Below are positions 23,399 to 34,751 of a DNA stretch of 57,027 bases, in pieces. Position 1 is the first letter of the stretch. The number at the start of each line of letters is the position of its first letter. Both the position numbers and the translations under genes were made by a program. The DNA lies in assembly GCA_037178675.1 (NCBI GenBank), contig JAYMGJ010000054.1, positions 1 through 57,027 on the forward strand. Direction: 5' to 3'. The DNA is from Scleroderma bovista. Its lineage: Eukaryota; Basidiomycota; Agaricomycetes; Boletales; Sclerodermataceae. A model generated the notes under the pieces. That model was not told the DNA's origin, did no database searches, and worked only from the letters and a program-made list of their open reading frames with translations.

Positions 23399-24828
23399 TT
23401 TGACTCGGAGTTAGCACCCGAGTTAGCAGAGTCCGTCTTACCGGACTCAGCAGCGACGGCCACAGCGCGAGCCTTGGCCTTTTTAGACTTCTTTGGACAG
23501 TTGTCCGCGAAGTGTCCGGTACCTCCACAGAACATGCAGAGGTTGTTGTTGAGCCGCCTTTTGCGCTCGTCAGCAGTCAGCTTCCTGTCCTTACCAAGCT
23601 TGTTGGTCAAGTCCGGTTTGGAGCCGGACGAGGACTGGTTGCTGGTCGTCTTTGACGAGCCAGAGATGTTGGTGGAGCTGGGGGAGTTGCCGGTCTTGGC
23701 CTGACCGGGCTTGGGGGTACTGCCTCCGGAGTTGGAGGGCTTGGGGGTGGACGAGGTAGGCTGGCTCTTCGTCGTATGGGAGATCTCGTCTTTGCGCTCC
23801 CAATAGCGCGCGTCGATCTCTTGACAAAGGGCTCTCAGCCCATTCAGAGTCAGGGGCTTCCCGACTCGAGCGATCTCATCCTTGAGACGGTCCGGGAGAC
23901 CGGAGTAAAACAGGCGACGGAGTGCGCCATCCCCATAGTCCTGGACCTGCGAAGCGAGGCGGTTGAAATCTACAATGTACCACGTAACGCGGTATGAGTC
24001 TTTCATCCGGAGATGCTCGAGCTGGTGCTCGGCATCAGCAACTGGGTCGTGAGGACCGAAGGTACTCTGGAGTTCAGCAACAAAATGGACCCAGCTGTCC
24101 ATCCAGCGTGGGCGGTCAGCCGGATTACCGGAGTTGAGAAGGTCCGGTTCGAACCATTCCAGCGTCATACCTTTAAGATAGGACTGGGCAAACATTACCC
24201 TTGCTCTATCTTGCCGGAAGGCCTTGGCGCGATCCTGGAAACACAGTTCGCACTGGACCAAGAAGGTCCGGAGTTTCTTTGGATCCGTGCCATCAAAGGT
24301 GTCCGGTTCACGGACCTTGGCACAGGAGGAGGAGGAGGAGTCGTTGGAACGGCGGGAGGAGCGGGAGAGGCGGTTGACGGCGATGGCGAGATTGTGGAAG
24401 ACAGCCAGGCTAGGGTCTAGTTCTTCCGTGGCGTCGAGAAATTCGTTGTTGTTGTTGTTGTTGTCATCTCCGGGGTCGTCCGGATCATCTCCGGGACCAT
24501 CCTCAGGGCCGAACCATTGGAAACGACCAGGTTCGCGACGCTCCGGAGTGGAGTCGCGGCAGTAGGGAAACCTGTCACCAGAAACAGATTCATGGCGACC
24601 TAAGTCTGCAGAACCGCGAAGGCTCTGAGACGCAGCATCTCGACGCGGAGTCAAAGGTGCTGTGGGGTTTCGAGCTGTAAAGCTCCGGAATTGGCTAACT
24701 GAAGCCGGAGGTTGCCTGCGATTAGACATGGCTTGCTGGGCGGCAGAAAGGTGAAGGTCGTCTACTGCACCTGCTTCTTCAGCGAGTGCGGCAGTAGTAC
24801 GAGCGCGAGAGCGCGTAGTCATGGTCAT
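23389..24828 (-). CDS. gag: Gypsy 1 gag with CCHC zinc knuckle
   Basis: The start at 24828 (MTTRSR after a preceding Met) gives about 479 residues. The centre has the Ty3-type capsid signature (FLVQCELCFQDRA, then SYLKGMTLEWFEPD). A Ser/Thr/Pro/Lys-rich linker leads to the zinc knuckle CMFCGGTGHFADNC (CX2CX4HX4C) near 23530, followed by a basic tail ending ESKKE. Gag packages the element RNA into particles. The stop at 23389-23391 directly follows an A7 heptamer, and pol lies in the -1 frame. Confidence 0.9.
   Translation of the reverse strand: MTMTTRSRARTTAALAEEAGAVDDLHLSAAQQAMSNRRQPPASVSQFRSFTARNPTAPLTPRRDAASQSLRGSADLGRHESVSGDRFPYCRDSTPERREPGRFQWFGPEDGPGDDPDDPGDDNNNNNNEFLDATEELDPSLAVFHNLAIAVNRLSRSSRRSNDSSSSSCAKVREPDTFDGTDPKKLRTFLVQCELCFQDRAKAFRQDRARVMFAQSYLKGMTLEWFEPDLLNSGNPADRPRWMDSWVHFVAELQSTFGPHDPVADAEHQLEHLRMKDSYRVTWYIVDFNRLASQVQDYGDGALRRLFYSGLPDRLKDEIARVGKPLTLNGLRALCQEIDARYWERKDEISHTTKSQPTSSTPKPSNSGGSTPKPGQAKTGNSPSSTNISGSSKTTSNQSSSGSKPDLTNKLGKDRKLTADERKRRLNNNLCMFCGGTGHFADNCPKKSKKAKARAVAVAAESGKTDSANSGANSESKKE
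23395..23401 (-). promoter_or_regulatory. Probable -1 ribosomal frameshift site between gag and pol
   Basis: On the minus strand the gag codons read TCA AAA AAA GAG TAA. A AAA AAA is a canonical slippery heptamer. Slipping back one base puts the ribosome into a frame with no stop that runs straight into pol. Adjacent GC-rich sequence downstream could supply a stimulatory structure, which I have not folded. Confidence 0.7.
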
Positions 24829-24895
24829 GAGGAATGAAACTAGTTTGCGTACGAGGTTTGTATAGTGAACCCACACAAGTGTGAGTCTGAAATAC

Positions 24896-25526
24896 TGTCA
24901 AGTCCGGGTCTACTCCGGTAGGGGGTCCGGTCAAGTCCGGACGAAAGCGGACGAGAGGGGAGGTCAGAGGTTTGGGCAGAGGTTAGCCTGGGCCGGAGTT
25001 GCGACTGTTTGGATTCAATGACAAGGATGGGGAGCATTGATCCCTTGCGTAGGTTCTGGTCAGACGGAGATAGAGACGGAGACGGACAGAGGATCAGGAG
25101 TAGTGACTTAGATGATTTCAGACTGAGGTATACAAGGTAAACTAGAGGGTACTTATACTAAGTAGAAACTAGGGTCGAGTACATACGGTGACAAGTAAAC
25201 AACCTAATAGCAGACAAGGGACGACCGGAGTTAGGACTAGGTCAGGTCCGGTGAAAATAAAGTCAGGACCGGGTAAAATAAATCAGGTCCGGTGAAAAAG
25301 CTACAAGGTATAGGATATATCGAGTTCACGGAGAACTCACGTCAAGGCAGGGTAGACGGCGAGGTGTAGTAAGAGCGAATGGAGTATAGACCAAGGGTCG
25401 TAGTTAGCGGAAGGTTATCTGCGCGACCGTTGACCAGAGTAACTGAGAACGACCGGAGTTGAGCTGTAGGCCTGCGATGTGACCGGAGTAACCGGATATG
25501 GTCCGGAGTTGGACATGGTCGTAACA
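24896..25526 (-). repeat. Gypsy 1 5' LTR
   Basis: This is the 631-bp partner of 17690-18320. The internal side begins GTATTTCAGACTCAC on the minus strand. I could not match it to a tRNA 3' end, so the primer is unknown. Confidence 0.95.
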
Positions 25527-27570
25527 CACTCCCAAATTGATCATGCGTAAAGATTGTAGGCACGTTCTTCATTGTACTTGGTAGTGACCGAGATTTCCGT
25601 AAACTACCAAATGATTAATTTCTCGGCATACTACTACAGACCAAATGTTGGAGTGGCATACCGGTGTCAATTCCTTTGCAGCATTCTCATATGCCTGGCA
25701 CAGATCATTTTCATTCTTCAAGGTCAGCTCGGTCTGCCCCATTTTGACACAAGAAATGACCTCCCGGTTCTGCTCCAACTCCACCCTCATCCTTGCATTA
25801 TCTCTCTTCAGAAGGACAATGTTCTCCTCGGTATCCTCCTTCATCCTCGCAATATCCTTCTTGAGAAGGAAGACCACCTCCTCCACATCCTGCAACCGCT
25901 CACCCTCGGTCATGCCGGATGTCGCAACAGCAGATGGGGTCATCGGATGGTCGGTGGCAGATGCTGCACAGGTTGAGGCAACACTGGTATCACGGGACTT
26001 TGATTTTGGCAACAATGAAGGTGTTTGAATATAAACTTCAAAACCTGTTCAGCGATTTGAATGCAAGGATACAAAGCATGGATGATACTCACCTTTGCCT
26101 GAGGACCTTTCAACCTGTTCTGCCTTGGCCTTCGATGGTCCAGGAGTAGGGTGGATGCTGGACGACCGTTGTCGCTTTGCTGGCCATGGGGTGAAATCAG
26201 GGGCGATCTCCGATGGAACCCTGGAAGGGGACCAATGTCGCCGGGTTGTGGTCGGGGCTGCCTCAGATGGAACCCTGGAAGGGGAGCGATGTCGCCGGGT
26301 TGTGGTCATGGCTGCCTCAGATGGGGCCTGAGATCGGGCACAAAGCCTGTCGGTCAAACTGCACTTCATCTTTACCTTGTTGCAGTTTAAGCAAGCCCGA
26401 CCTGGCTTTACCAAGCACATTTTGTCACCCTTCTGACATCGATCTCACCAATCCTCTGGTGGAACAGGGCCAAATCCTACCAGCGCAAGGAATGATGCTT
26501 TTGGTTGAGTGGGGTTGACCGGTGGCATATCAGGATCTTCCTCACTGTCAACGGTAGGTGCAGACTTAATACGCGGTGTGTGTCCTCGGGATTTACACTG
26601 ATTCCAATTTGATGCACCGGCTTGTCGGGAAAGAGACCGTCCTCTGGCCTGCTCTCCACCGGCCTGTTCATTGTCTACATTCCGAGTTGATCAGTGCCTG
26701 ACTCCATTGTATCAATGGCACCTCACTTACCCAATTTCCCCCCAGTGATCATGCTCTGTGACTCTCCCTCCACTTCCACTTGCATTTGCACTTCCTTCTC
26801 CTTCCCCTTCTTTGACTGCGTGGTCGCTCGGGACCGAGACCGGTGTCTTACCACCGGGCCACCACCATCCTGCTTGTCTGCACATTACCTTTATCAGAAA
26901 ACACCTTCGTGTCAATCCAACAGTCATATTGCTTACCAGACATCCCCTGGTTTATGTGACCTTGTGGATCTTCCACTACCTTTGCCTTCTCCTTCCCTTT
27001 CTTAGATGGACCGGCCGGCCGGGATCAGGACTGGCGTCCTGCCAACTCTCCACCACTCTCCTCGGTTCCTGCACCTTGGCTCTTCAGAACAGAAATCAAT
27101 TGGGATTATAAATGTAGTGTGCTCACCTAATTTCCCACTATCCATGTCTTCATTCCTCTCCTTCTCCTTTCCTTTCACCTGCGTTACCGGTGTTGTTGTT
27201 GGTGCAGGAGGAACTGGCAGGGCAGGCTCCCGGAGATTGTACCATGGGTGATCCTCGACGTGGGGCTCACCATGAAGGCATCAGCCGCAATGACATGGAT
27301 CGGGATTGCAAAGCCGGCCGGCAACTGATCTACAACGGCAGTGACCTCTTTCTTTGGGATTGATGGGTACAGATATCAAACTATGTACTAATAACTCACC
27401 AGCCTATCCCACACAACCTGTGTGGTTTCCTTCCAGTATTCCGTAGTGCTATTATATTTGAGACCGTCGGTATATTGCCATATGACCTTGGCTGCCTGGG
27501 TAACAATCGCCTTTGCATGGTCCTCACCGGTGCCGATGGAGGAGGTTAAGGCTTTGGCTTGTGATGACAT
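25527..27570 (-). pseudogene. Z2: KDZ-cassette Zn2Cys6 coiled-coil protein, decayed
   Basis: The start at 27570 (MSSQAKALTSS) is followed by a first exon ending TTQVVWDRL, matching Z1 and Z3, and an intron near 27390. Later blocks include AVVDQLPAGFAIPI and an EDHPWYN motif that is one frame off. Around 26370-26450 lies the Cys cluster: RCQKGDKMCLVKPGRACLNC and KVKMKC. The first Cys of the cluster reads TGA, so CX2CX6CX7CX2CX6C lacks its first ligand and the frame stops. Two near-identical Ser/Arg/Pro repeats (RRHRSPSRVPSEAA type) follow. A coiled coil with DVEEVVFLLKKDIARMKED lies at 25780-25900. The 3' end meets the gypsy 1 LTR at 25526. Confidence 0.6.
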
Positions 27571-28035
27571 GGATAAAGGTTTTGCAGTTGAATGCGATGG
27601 GATTCAATGGGAGTGAATGTGGTGGAGGAAAGGCAAGGGAAATATGCTGGTATGGCCACTATATATTGTTGAAACTGACTACATAACATATTCCCATGTA
27701 TTGTGCACAATGATCCAATACAAATTATGATATGCAGACAAAAAACAAGATAAATGGAACACATGTAAAATCAATAACCGGTTGCTTCAGTGCCACAAAC
27801 ACACACCAGTGAATTCAATTAGTCGCCGGTAATCATATGTACCTCATGAATAATAGTGATTAACATAATTCACACATGACGATGTGGTGGAACCGGTGAC
27901 TGGTCCTTGCTTGGCTGTTGTCACCCAAACTGCACTGGTGATCATATTGATTATATAATACACCTTGGTGTTCTTGCCCTTGACCCGGTTGTTCGCATCC
28001 TATTTGTTCTACTCTCACAAAACACAATTCCATTG
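27571..28035. promoter_or_regulatory. Divergent Z2-V2 intergenic region
   Basis: This 465-bp head-to-head spacer corresponds to 2059-2899 and 38584-39781. It is AT-rich with no gene. The three spacers differ in length and show no long common block to my eye. Confidence 0.4.
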
Positions 28036-29251
28036 ATGGATACCGAACATTCAACAAAATGTGTAAGGTTCTCGTCAACAAGACAGGTGAAGCACTGTAA
28101 GTCCCAATAATTTCCCATTGATATGTGACAAACTATTGTAGTCGTTCAACCTTCACCCGGTGGAAGTTCATGCCCCAGTTCACTCACCACAGTGGAGGAG
28201 GATGAGGATGCCATGTCGGTCGATGAGCAAAGTGCCGATGAAAGCTTCACACTAGGTTCAGAACCCCCCATTGGCACCCCTGATTCATCCCCAACTCCTG
28301 AGGCTCCTCTCCACTCATTCTCCGAGGACACCGAATTCACCTGTGGGCCGGAACCAATAATCGCTTTCTCCCCTATGTCGGAAAGGTCTTGTTCCATCCC
28401 CCATGATATATCTAATTCATCCCCATTATCTCCCAATTCATTTGCATCACTTTCGCCCCCTCCATTTGACTCACCGGTGGCACGGCACTCATGGGTTTCG
28501 GCATCACCGATGTCTTCACCATCCGGTTCTCTATTTCAACCCCAAATCGGCTCACCATCTACTACTATGCATGCGTTTACTCCTCTTGCCACTCCACGCC
28601 TCAATTCACCTCGCAGGAGTCAGTCCAGGGACGTTGTTCCCCCCCTCGGATCCCCATGGCACTCACCGGACAGAACAAATACCTCCCACAGCAATGCAGT
28701 CCAGTCAAAACCTACCACTGGCCCTGTTTTTATTGATCTCACTGAGAGTCCACTTCGTGCATCTGCAACACCCCCAGCTTCAAAGCACAATACTGCATCT
28801 CCGGAGATGCGAAATGATGATGGTAGGTTCTGCTATATGCCACCTATGAACCCATTCCTAATGTTTGCATACCGCTAGATGAGCTCTATGAATTATTAGC
28901 AAGGGAGTCTGCAAGGTATGCTGTGCGGGAGGGAGATGTACCCCTGACACAATGTATGTCTGGAGCCCTTCAGTTATGCTGTCTGACACAATCACAGTGG
29001 AAATGGCAAGGCAAATCACCAGATCAGTGACTTTTTTCAATGAGCAACCAATCCACCCCATGCAAGATAGCCAACTAATTGCAGCATATACCCAATATGC
29101 AAATAGATTGGTGGAAGCCACCAGCCAATGGAGGGAGTTGGTCCGGCGGCACCGGGTATGGTCAAAATTCCGGGATGAATTGGCCAAAGCAGCAGAAAAG
29201 GAGGAGACGCAATGGTTGGCAACAGTAAAATTAGATCCATCCCTTCTGTAG
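28036..29251 (+). CDS. V2: KDZ-cassette VRF-type protein, possibly intact
   Basis: The ATG at 28036 starts MDTEHSTKCVRFSS. A 45-nt intron at 28097-28141 (GTAAGT..GTAG) joins in frame to a long exon beginning VQPSPGGSSCPSS. The middle is acidic, then Ser/Pro-rich (SSPLSPNSFASLSPPPF), with FIDLTESPLRAS near 28730. FIDLTES resembles a SUMO-interacting motif, but that is only a motif match. A further intron near 28870-28990 leads to the conserved C-terminus (ITVEMARQITRSV, YANRLVEATSQWRELV, WSKFRDELAKA), ending at TAG 29249-29251. This is the best-preserved member of the family. Function unknown. Confidence 0.6.
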
Positions 29252-29454
29252 TGTAGTACTTTTGTAGTACCAATGCAATCTTCATCAGACTGATGTAGCC
29301 GGTGGTGACTACACCCGGAGTGTGGTGACTGGTAATCATTATACAAACATAATGGTCTAAGAACACAACTGTTAGATACCAGACCAGATCAGTTGCATAT
29401 TTAGTAATAATTATACATATTGTGCTGACCAATAATAAGGATACCGGTAGTAAC

Positions 29455-30564
29455 TTACGGTAGTGACAGGTCATGAATGCCCGGATGATGTCCTGTTTCT
29501 CCGGCACATGCATGTCAAGGATGTTCGGAAGTTGCGGAATCCCGCTGTCAAGGGTTTGGAGGCTTACTTGTGCCTTTTTCTTACCCTTCTTGACAATCTT
29601 TCGAGGATGTTGATCCGCATCCTCATCCTCATCATCTGCCTGGTCTCCATCCGGAATCTCGCTGGCCTTGACCTCCATTCCTTCCCAGTCCGGAAATGTA
29701 CTCGCATTCCCAAGTTCATCATTGAAATCATGTCTGTAATTGTTCCGGTCATCTCAATGTGTAACTGCCATGTTTCCACTTACATGCCGGCCATCACCTT
29801 TTCGTTCTGATCCTTCCAAGCCACCATCACCACCACCCGGGTACCACACTGCTTCCACATAGTCTCTGCATACTCGTGAGTATACTTCCGGCCTTTTTTC
29901 TCAGCTGCACTGAAGACCTGTGAGGTGTATCATACAAAAGATTAGAAATGTGTACATACATAGCCTGTACCTCCGGCGGTGGTTGGACCTCATTCCACTC
30001 CTGAGCAACCCACTCTGCCTCTTTCATTTCATCCTCGGTAACCTTTTTCATCAGCCTTCCAATGGTCTTCTGGTACCCTCTTATCATTTCCTTGCTGCCA
30101 ACCCCGATACCGCGCTGTTGGAATTCTTGCTGAATCTCCATTCACTTCTGCTCCCTTATTACCCTCCATGCAGTCCAATTTTGCCCCCACTTCAGCATCC
30201 CCTTGCGTGCTTGGGACCGGCCATGGTTATAAAACCAGCTTTTGATGTGCTATAAAATGTTAGCCTTTGCAGAGCGGAATACAACATCACCTACACCCAA
30301 CTTAGCTTTCCAGTCCTCTCCCAAGATGTACTCATTTGCAGGCAGGTGTCTAATGAGATCACGGACCCTCCTATTCACAGGCTTCCTCCTGTCCCCCTTT
30401 AAAGCCTTCCACTCTTCGAGGTTTGCATGAAGAATCTCTATTTCCTTGGAGGTGAGTTTCCCTGGAGTATTCTCCCCTACCAGTCCGGTGGTCGTGGGAT
30501 CCTCTGGTTCTGTAGGATGAGATGATTCAGAAGATGAATGGGAGTCTGAGTCGCTTGAAGTCAT
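29455..30564 (-). CDS. B2: KDZ-cassette WFYNH-type protein
   Basis: The start at 30564 (MTSSDSDSHSSS) parallels the Ser-rich start of B1; an in-frame Met at 30600 is possible. A helical block (LTSKEIEILHANLEEWKAL, then RDLIRHLPANEY) is followed by a short intron near 30250 and then IKSWFYNHGRSQARKGM. The next exon has MIRGYQKTIGRLMKKV and AEWVAQEWNEVQPPPEV, collinear with B1. After more introns there is an acidic/Lys-rich segment (DDEDEDADQHPRKIVKKGKK) and a tail ending FMTCHYR at about 29460, where a donor GTAAGT follows. The exact 3' end is unclear, and a possible stop lies near 30140. It is divergent to KDZ2. Function unknown. Confidence 0.5.
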
Positions 30565-30898
30565 TGTGAATGTGGTAGACTTTTTGGTGAAGCCCTCCAT
30601 ATCATAGCGTGCACCATGTTGAATGGAATTCCCTCAGCTGTCATGTAAAGTTCCTTTGATCCGAACAATTTCCTTTTGAGGTTAGCTATGGTTCCGGTGC
30701 AGTGGATCACTAACCATAAGAAGTAGCCGATGTCACAAATCGGCAGATCACCTACTATATATAGGCAGTGTACCTAATGTTCCTGATGCCAATTGGTACC
30801 AATCTCAGACAAGATACACAGATCCGGATGCGATGATGGTGATCCATGATGTTGCAATGAGGCATTTCCTACTGAAGTTTGCACCAAGCCTATCAATC
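30565..30898. promoter_or_regulatory. Divergent B2-KDZ2 intergenic region
   Basis: This 334-bp spacer is equivalent to 11691-12117. It contains TATATATAG near 30757, about 140 bp upstream of the KDZ2 start. Confidence 0.4.
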
Positions 30899-33027
30899 AT
30901 GGGGAAGTCGAGGATATCTGGAGTGACCTCTTCTACCTCTGTGACCCATGTGGTGTGGAAGACTGTGAAAACAACTAGAGGATCAATTGATAAGTTTCAA
31001 AAGGTTACTCCCAGAAGAAAGGGTCGACAGGCTATGCAATCTAAGGCATCTCCTACTGTGGCTTGCTCATCCATCATGGCAGAACACAATGTGTTTCAAA
31101 ATGGTGATGAAGATGCTTACCAGGAGCTAGACGATCCACCTCCTTTGAAGCAATTTAAAACGACCAAAAATCAGGTAGAGTATTATTCCACAATATATTA
31201 CCCTGTATCTCATGGACATCGCTTTTAGAACAGCTATCTCCGGGCATGGCTGCCCCATAAACAGAAATATCTCTCAATCATTCTTGCCATGGAAGCTCTC
31301 CCCTGTCCACGGATTTGCATATTGTGTGGTGGGGATGGCAGCTACAGATGCATAGATTGTGCACACCGGCCGGTGTTCTGCACAGCCTGTTGCAGGAACC
31401 AGCATAAGCTCCGGCCCTTCCACCGGGTTCAACAATGGAATTCAACCTTCTTTGAAGACTCCTCTCTCCGGCTTGTGAGTGCTTTCATTCTGACTCAATA
31501 ACAATGTCTGATGTTGTAGGCGGGGTTGGTGCTGCACCTTGGACATGGTGGGGATCCTTGTCCGAGTGGTGGTCATGCAGAATTAGATTTCTCCGATGAC
31601 CTAGAGGAAGGAGCACAGGACCATGAGGAATCTGTGGATTCAGGCTCACCTCCCCATCTCAAAGTACTGAACAGCAGAACCTTCTTGACTGTGGTGCACA
31701 CTTCGGGAGTACAATTCTGTGATGTGATGTACTGCAACTGTCAGGGGTCACCAGATTCACACCTTCAGCTGATGATGGCTGGCCTCTTTCCTGCCACCAC
31801 TAAGGAACCAAGGACTGTCTTTACCTTTCAGGTATTGGATGACTTCATCCAGGATAATGTGGAATGTGGAACCTCTGCCATGAACTATTACAGCAAACTC
31901 CACAGGATTACATCCAATGCCTTTCCACACCTTGTGCCGGTGAGTGGACCGGAAACACATTACATGTGTCTTACCTCAGTAATAGGACAGATACAGGGAG
32001 CTACTTAGAGTATCCAGGATGTGGAGGGTGCTAAAATTAATGAAATGGAAGGGAGTTGATGATAGTGAAATTGGTTCATCAACAGGCAACCTTGTGCTGT
32101 TTTGTCCGGCATGTCCACAGCCCGGAGTGAACCTTGATGATACTGATGTGGATTTGTCCCAGTATGTAATGTGTTTAAGCTCCACTGGGATGGGGAGATT
32201 CATTTTTCTTTGTAGCTGGAAATTTTCGAGGTCGATAGTGATGGATGGAAATTTCAAGGCGGAGCACATGAGACCGAGGAACCCTGCAGATGAGGTGTGG
32301 CTGATGGATGGGAGGGGGTTCATGGTAGGCTCAGGTAACTACAAGGAGTACTTGGCAGGCACAGCAAATCGGATAGAGGTGAGGGAATGCACCACTGGAA
32401 GTTCTATATCTCATCCTTTGAAAAGCGATCGGAGTGTAGCAATCACCGGGCAGTTAATCAGGCAAATTCAGCAAGGAAACAGCTGTCATCCACCAGGATT
32501 GGGGGATGTGCATGTGCAAGACATGGATGTTTCATCCCCCATGCAATGGTTGACTTTCAGAAGGGAGAACAGTAGGTTCTCATAATTGTCATCTCGAGTT
32601 TGTTGAGCTGGTTACAGGCAGGTAAACATGGACTATGCCCTGGTGCATGCAGTCCGGCATGCATTGAATCCTGACCAACAAGTGATAACCCTCCCTTGGT
32701 TCTGGACCATGGATGTACCCCAAGATACTGATAGGAATGATTGGATGTCTGAATGTATGTCTTAGCATCATCACAAAATGCTTTCGGTACTTAACCGGAA
32801 ATCTAGTTTACCGGGTTCATTGGTTCTGGTCCAAGGCACTTAGGGACCGGTGGAAGGAGGAAGTGGAGATGCTACAATGTGAGGCGGAGTGGACCAGAAA
32901 TTATTTCCAAAGTAGGTTGAATTTCTGGTCAGACCGCCAGCAAACAGCATTGAGATCTGATGAGATCGGGATTGCCTGTTATGCTGCCCGGCAACGTCAG
33001 ATATATCACCGGCTCTATTCCATTTAA
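30899..33027 (+). pseudogene. KDZ2: internally deleted KDZ transposase
   Basis: The start at 30899 (MGKSRISG) is followed by an intron at about 31173-31228. The CxC2-like cluster reads CILCGGDGSYRCIDCAHRP and CTACCRNQH. Next come FCDVMYCNCQGSPDSH, CPACPQPGVNL, VMDGNFKAEHM, VWLMDGRGFMV, NHRAVNQAN and ACARHGCFIPHAMVDF. After VNMDYALVHAVRHAL the sequence jumps near 32690 to the C-terminal WFWTMDVPQDTDRNDWM block, which lies about 1.35 kb further on in KDZ1. The segment with the second Asp (YDINCQ) and the Glu (DGEIMETLW) is therefore gone. A catalytically dead transposase remnant is the natural reading. The cluster and first Asp are better preserved than in KDZ1. Confidence 0.85.
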
Positions 33028-33058
33028 ACACTACATTGTTGTAGGTTGTAAAACATAT

Positions 33059-33829
33059 CTACTTCTTTTCATCTGTCACAAACCATTCCCATGTCTTACC
33101 CAATTGCTCTTTTACATGGGGAACACTGTCAAATAAACTCAGCCACTGCTCTGAAGCCTGCATCACCATATGTACATTTCCCATCTCTTTCTCTATTTCA
33201 TGCAGCATGAGATCACACCCACTCATCATGTATTTGATGCTGTCCCTTGGCATTCTTGGGCATCAAAGAGGAGTGGTAAGGACTCGGTCCCATCCTGCTG
33301 ATCATGTAAGGCAGGATGTGGTGGCAAGGGAATATACATACCGAGACAGTAGGGAAAAAGTCTTTGGCCTCCGAAATGATGTGCGGGATTTGCCGGGATT
33401 CATATCCATCGGGGAATGTGGTACCGGGCATCTCCCACCATTTGTGTAGCATCAGTCCGGTATGATGAATCTGTGACTCGGATGTCCTGATCATGAATAC
33501 ATCATGACCCTTCATGTATTCCAGTATCTCCTCCTGCTGCATCTTTGCCAGAGTGGCACACCACAGGAATTGGTTTGCAATATAAGGCACCCACATGATC
33601 AGACCATAGGCACTGCATGCAGAGAGCAATCACTCAAGAACGCGCTAAATGTATAATATATGAATTGATTTCCATGAGAATCAGGTGATCTTACAATTTC
33701 TATCATGACATTCTCAAACCAATTTGAAGGTGGGTTGGGTTGCTGTAGCACATAGGTAAACCGTCGGAACCGAACCCCGATGTATTGCAAAGCGAGGGAG
33801 ATATTGTGGGCATCAAGGGTGTTAGACAT
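33059..33829 (-). CDS. D2: KDZ-cassette protein of unknown function
   Basis: The first ATG of the conserved part is at 33829 (MSNTLDAHNISLALQYIGV). Exons are separated by an intron near 33640, and others near 33250-33350 are likely. Conserved pieces are VRFRRFTYVLQQP, IANQFLWCATLAKM, HHTGLMLHKWWEMPGTTFP and an EAKDFFPTV motif. It ends 32 bp from KDZ2 with EWFVTDEKK at 33059. D1 matches throughout, so this is a genuine family with a fixed place in the cassette. I recognise no known domain. The aromatic-rich centre does not look like a membrane protein. Confidence 0.5.
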
Positions 33830-34089
33830 GATTGCAGGCAAGTGAGGTCCTGGGTAAATATAAGCCTTTCATAGGATAATGATATTTCTCATGGTCCATG
33901 TGACATTCATGATGCAGTCCTGCCTTAGGCCGGTTGAATGGGTGGCCGGTAGGGCACATACAAGACACAGAGGAATGGTCACCGGTAATAAATGTGGGGT
34001 ATTGACTGGTAATAATCATGTACACACCGGCAATCATGATGCTTGCAATATAAGCCTGTCAGGATTGTATTTGAAGACAGAGACCAGAC

Positions 34090-34690
34090 CAGTGATGTAG
34101 TGACCAGTGATGGTCATCCCGGTATTACACTGGATAATAGGTATAGCGGTAGCATATTGACTGGCAATGGGCATACAACTATTATACTGACTGGTAGCTG
34201 TCCCACCGGTAGCATACAAACTGGTGTTGGTCATACTGGTGTTATACTGGCCAGTACTGAAGGTACTGCTATTATGCCGATCGGTAACAGTCATACCGGT
34301 AGCATACTGACTGCTATGTGGTGTACCAGTATCATCCTAGTATTGTGTTTTGACCTGCGAAGATACTGTTCTATATGGACATACTGACTGCCAATGGTCA
34401 TACTGGTATTATACTCAGCCCGTAGCGAGTCAAGTGGTGACTGTCATACCGGTGGCCTTCATACCAGTAGCATACCGACCGGTCAGTGTCATATCTGTAG
34501 CATACCGACCAGTCACTATCATACCGGTAGCATACCGGGCGGTCAGAGTCATACTGGTATCACGACTGGTCAGTGTCTTACCGGTAGCATACCGACTGGT
34601 CACTGTCATACCGGGAGCATATTGACCAGTGTGTCATACCAGTGCATACTGACCGGTAACAGTCATACCGGTAGCATATTGTTCTACATG
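34090..34690. repeat. Tandem array of about 30-bp units, left arm
   Basis: Degenerate units of the type CATACCGGTAGCATACCGAC plus GGTCACTGT repeat for about 600 bp, rich in ACCGGT. The same unit occurs in reverse orientation at 36540-37020, so the arrays form inverted arms around E2. Open frames here are by-products of the repeat. Confidence 0.85.
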
Positions 34691-34751
34691 GATAAAGCAT
34701 ATCCTGCCAGAAACATGTATTGGACTACCAGTCATGGCCAATTAAGGTAAT

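Larger units (their letters stand above)
17690..25526 (-). mobile_element. Ty3/gypsy chromovirus 1, full length, with antisense gene
   Basis: Two 631-bp LTRs (17690-18320 and 24896-25526) enclose gag, pol and an opposite-strand gene. In sense orientation (minus strand) the LTR reads TGTTACGACC..CTTGACA. The LTRs differ at about 19 positions with no gaps; about 17 differences are transitions, many at CpG. The flanks do not match as a duplication (ATAGG before, CACTC after). The gag and pol frames are intact. The left flank is in E1 and the right flank in Z2, so the element is the junction of two KDZ cassettes. Confidence 0.95.

Noticed and set aside
24870..24895. tRNA primer-binding site of gypsy 1
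   Set aside because: No TGG-initial tRNA complement next to the 5' LTR on the minus strand, and self-priming could not be judged by eye.
19697..24900. Many plus-strand frames opposite gypsy 1 gag and pol
   Set aside because: Shadows of the coding strand with no splice sites or domains; only 18486-19504 lies outside pol and has an intron and a Cys cluster.
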